Part shown: one piece after another, positions 61,912 through 64,000 of the stretch
Layout: each line of letters starts with the position of its first letter
How positions within the stretch are numbered: position 1 is the first letter of the stretch
From: Balanoglossus misakiensis
Lineage: Eukaryota > Hemichordata
Length of the DNA stretch: 64,000 bases
Assembly: GCA_040954595.2 (NCBI GenBank)
Contig: CM082586.2
Location: 5,952,001 to 6,016,000, forward strand
Direction of reading: 5' to 3'
Made by a program: the position numbers and the translations under genes
The notes under the pieces: model-generated
Seen by the model: only the letters and a program-made list of their open reading frames with translations
What the model was told of the DNA's origin: nothing
The model's database searches: none

Positions 61912-62045
61912 CTGAATATGCACATGTGAATCGTCTGGAAAACGTTGTTGCCGTTGCTGACAATTCCAGCTGAATGAGTGAATGGTGCTGATAATTTCTT
62001 TAAGACGCGGTGTGGGGTTAGCGTCATACCAAAGAACTACAGACT
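61912..62045 (-). promoter_or_regulatory. Proposed 5'UTR exon of receptor B
   Basis: On the minus strand this segment follows a TATA box by about 30 bases and ends at a full-consensus donor, CAG|GTAAGT. It contains no in-frame start leading into the receptor, which fits a leader exon. Its join to the acceptor at 60026 is inferred. Confidence 0.45.
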
Positions 62046-62069
62046 GTGTAATGAATTGAAAACAAGGCC

Positions 62070-62079
62070 CTATATAAAG
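62070..62079 (-). promoter_or_regulatory. TATA box candidate for receptor B
   Basis: CTTTATATAG on the minus strand. It lies the right distance upstream of the proposed leader exon, with TTCATTACACAG as a possible initiator near 62050. Confidence 0.45.
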
Positions 62080-62354
62080 TTGAAATACCAAAGGGTCAAA
62101 GGTTATTCATTGCTAACACAGCTGCCGGTCAGGGGCTACAAAAACTCCATCTACCTTCACCCGGTATGTTTGAAGCTTTTGTGATTTATAGGACAAAGAT
62201 TATCAAAGCCCAATCTAACGCCTGCATGGCTGTCACTTTATTAAGTGTTAACGACAAACCAATAATTCACTCTTCTACTTGTATTTAGACCATGAACGAA
62301 ATCTTTTGGAATGTTGTGATAATGATTACAAGCAGGTGCGCATACCACGATAGT

Positions 62355-62412
62355 TGAACACCCTTGCAAAGGGAAGCTGAATAAATTAAACGGGTGCGAC
62401 ACCCGTTTATTA
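62355..62412 (-). repeat. Dispersed hairpin repeat, copy 2
   Basis: On the minus strand: AATAAACGGGTG, TCG, CACCCGTTT, then TTATTCAGCTTCCCTTTGCA. It matches 47044-47090 across stem and flank. The copies are inverted relative to each other and lie about 15 kb apart, on either side of receptor B. Confidence 0.75.
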
Positions 62413-62901
62413 TTTATAAGGACAACGTAGCCCTTTTGACATTATGAATTGTTATTCTGTTCGTTGAATCGTCTTGAATGGCTGGCTCTCTCAGCTCAAC
62501 TCAACGTTTTACATGTGTGATGTAGCACACGGGTTAGTCTTTTATTTAATTTTGGTCAATACTCAATATTAAATATTCAAATTTGATTCCTATGGTGTGT
62601 CGATTTGTGACAACCCGCCGTTGAGCTCAAACAGAGAGTATTACTAATAAAGAAACAAAATAAAATAAATTGCTCAAAAATATAAAATGAAATTCCGAAA
62701 CAAAACCATAGTGCTCAGCTTTTGCGCCTGGAAAAAACCATAGATAGAAGTGTCGTTTTCTCTTTCGTGTATTTGCCTGATGAATTTACGACCTCTGGAC
62801 GTTGAGGGTTGGGGTTCGTGGCATGAGAGGTTACAGGGGGATACGGCTGTCAACCATGTGAGACAGAATCTTCCCTTGTTTCTTTTCTACTACGGGAACA
62901 A

Positions 62902-62923
62902 CCACAGACCCTTGGGTCTGTGG
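62902..62923. repeat. Perfect inverted repeat
   Basis: CCACAGACCC, TT, GGGTCTGTGG: a perfect 10-bp stem with a two-base centre. No U-run follows. Confidence 0.8.
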
Positions 62924-63450
62924 AACAACCCACGCATAACTCGTTTCCGCCGAATCTAGTCCGCGTTGAACTCTTAAGTGCGTACCTAAAGTGTTTTGAC
63001 GAGACGATAGTATAGCGAATGAAAGGGGGAAAGTACACTATTTTCCATTTGCCGATTGATTGTTAAATAAACATGTCCCTCTGAGTGTATCATGAATAGA
63101 AACACGAATTCTGCTCCATCAGTGCAATCCGATATGTGGGCGCATCTAATGCGTTTTTCTGTTGGGTGCTATTGAATAATTTGTGGTGTTAAATGAAAAA
63201 AAATTTGGCTTTTACAGACTGCGTGACTTACAAGCGTACATCCTTGGGCGTCACAGAAGTGACAGAGTAGACTATCCCACTAGTCGCTTGGTGATTTTTA
63301 AATCTCAATACTGTTTGTGTTTTCGGTGTTTTTTTTGTCTTAATGGAATAATTGCAATACTTTTTGCGTGCATGCTTGCCTTGAGCGTGTTTTTGGTTGT
63401 GAGGTGAGTTTCGAATTTGGGACTGAGCTTGTGGTTTCGGGTAGCGTCGA

Positions 63451-63503
63451 CCAAGCCTATGGGCCTACGCGTTCCCTTCACATAATGAAGCCCATAGACT
63501 TGG
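63451..63503. repeat. Imperfect inverted repeat
   Basis: CCAAGCCTATGGGC pairs with GCCCATAGACTTGG with one mismatch across a 25-base spacer. Possibly a short foldback element. Confidence 0.7.
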
Positions 63504-64000
63504 AGCAAGTCTAGTGACAGAGGTAATTTTGGCGGTTGTTTTTTTTTGTTTGTTTCGTGCCCTAATCCCAAGCCTCATCAAGTCCACTGTATGTGACAAG
63601 TTGTAATACAGTTTAAAACACTCGAGCAAAAGGTTAAAGAACTAGAGCAATCAAGTGGTTTGAAAGCCATATATTTTTTAAGCGTTCTTTCATGGAGGCC
63701 AACACAAGAGGGGACCTCATTCGCCCGCATGGATGGAAAGTTCATTGATTGCTTGTTGGTTTTGTTGCTAGGGTTGATTGTGATTTATAACACGCTTGAA
63801 TAGGCAAGACTGTATCACCAGTAAACAGGGGAACTGGGACACGACCCATCACCAAGTCGTGACGTCAGTGTATTCCACGAGAGTCCGGCCATCATAATTC
63901 AGAAACCGGATGTAGGACCTTCGTTTTTCTTTCATACCGGCAGCGCGTGGCCAAAAACAAATACATGTAGCGGCAGCTGGCGTTTATAGTCTCTTGTTCG

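Larger units (their letters stand above)
62413..64000. other. Non-coding stretch at the right edge
   Basis: No gene supported. It holds two hairpins (62902-62923 and 63451-63503) and a TACATGTA near 63963. Confidence 0.5.

Noticed and set aside
1-64000. CRISPR arrays, operons, ribosome binding sites, rRNA or tRNA genes
   Set aside because: The DNA is eukaryotic with split genes. I saw no spaced repeat array, no rRNA-like sequence and no cloverleaf with the conserved A and B boxes, though a tRNA scan would be decisive.

Overview
The window is animal nuclear DNA, most likely from a marine invertebrate such as a lophotrochozoan, hemichordate or cephalochordate. Evidence: split genes with GT-AG introns, family A seven-transmembrane receptors, TATA boxes, many short non-autonomous DNA transposons, abundant simple repeats, and strong enrichment of the palindromes TACCGGTA and TACATGTA. 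The exact lineage cannot be read from the sequence. Gene density is very low, and most long open frames are chance, microsatellite translations or shadows.

Layout. 1-27.6 kb is A+T-rich and holds no gene I can defend, only a few coding-like scraps, palindromes, a degenerate minisatellite and one copy of a dispersed repeat. At 27.6-30.8 kb is a four-coding-exon plus-strand gene for a 105-residue secreted precursor, with a signal peptide, an acidic spacer and a Gly/Arg/Lys-rich basic tail. Its promoter carries a CGCG palindrome. At 33.2-35.5 kb a second small plus-strand secreted gene encodes a hevein-like eight-cysteine module. Its intron holds a TTAA-flanked MITE, and a TA-flanked MITE lies just beyond its stop codon. 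At 36.1-36.3 kb there is one convincing minus-strand exon of an unknown lysine-rich, acidic (nuclear-type) protein. At 40.3-41.4 kb are coding-like minus-strand frames, one with a signal peptide.

The main content is a pair of tandem, same-strand paralogous family A GPCR genes: A at 42283-45032 (387 aa) and B at 58274-60023 (408 aa). Each has four coding exons with introns at equivalent positions, all phase 0. Both have tyrosine- and aspartate-rich N-termini resembling tyrosine-sulfation regions. Receptor A has DRC in place of DRY; receptor B has SWLP in place of CWLP. A TATA box and a 5'UTR exon for receptor B are proposed at 61.9-62.1 kb. The spacer between the receptors and the sequence downstream of them carry foldback elements and a hairpin repeat found once on each strand.

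How the genes may work together is inference only. The window combines small secreted peptides or proteins with peptide-type receptors, but nothing in the sequence proves a ligand-receptor link.
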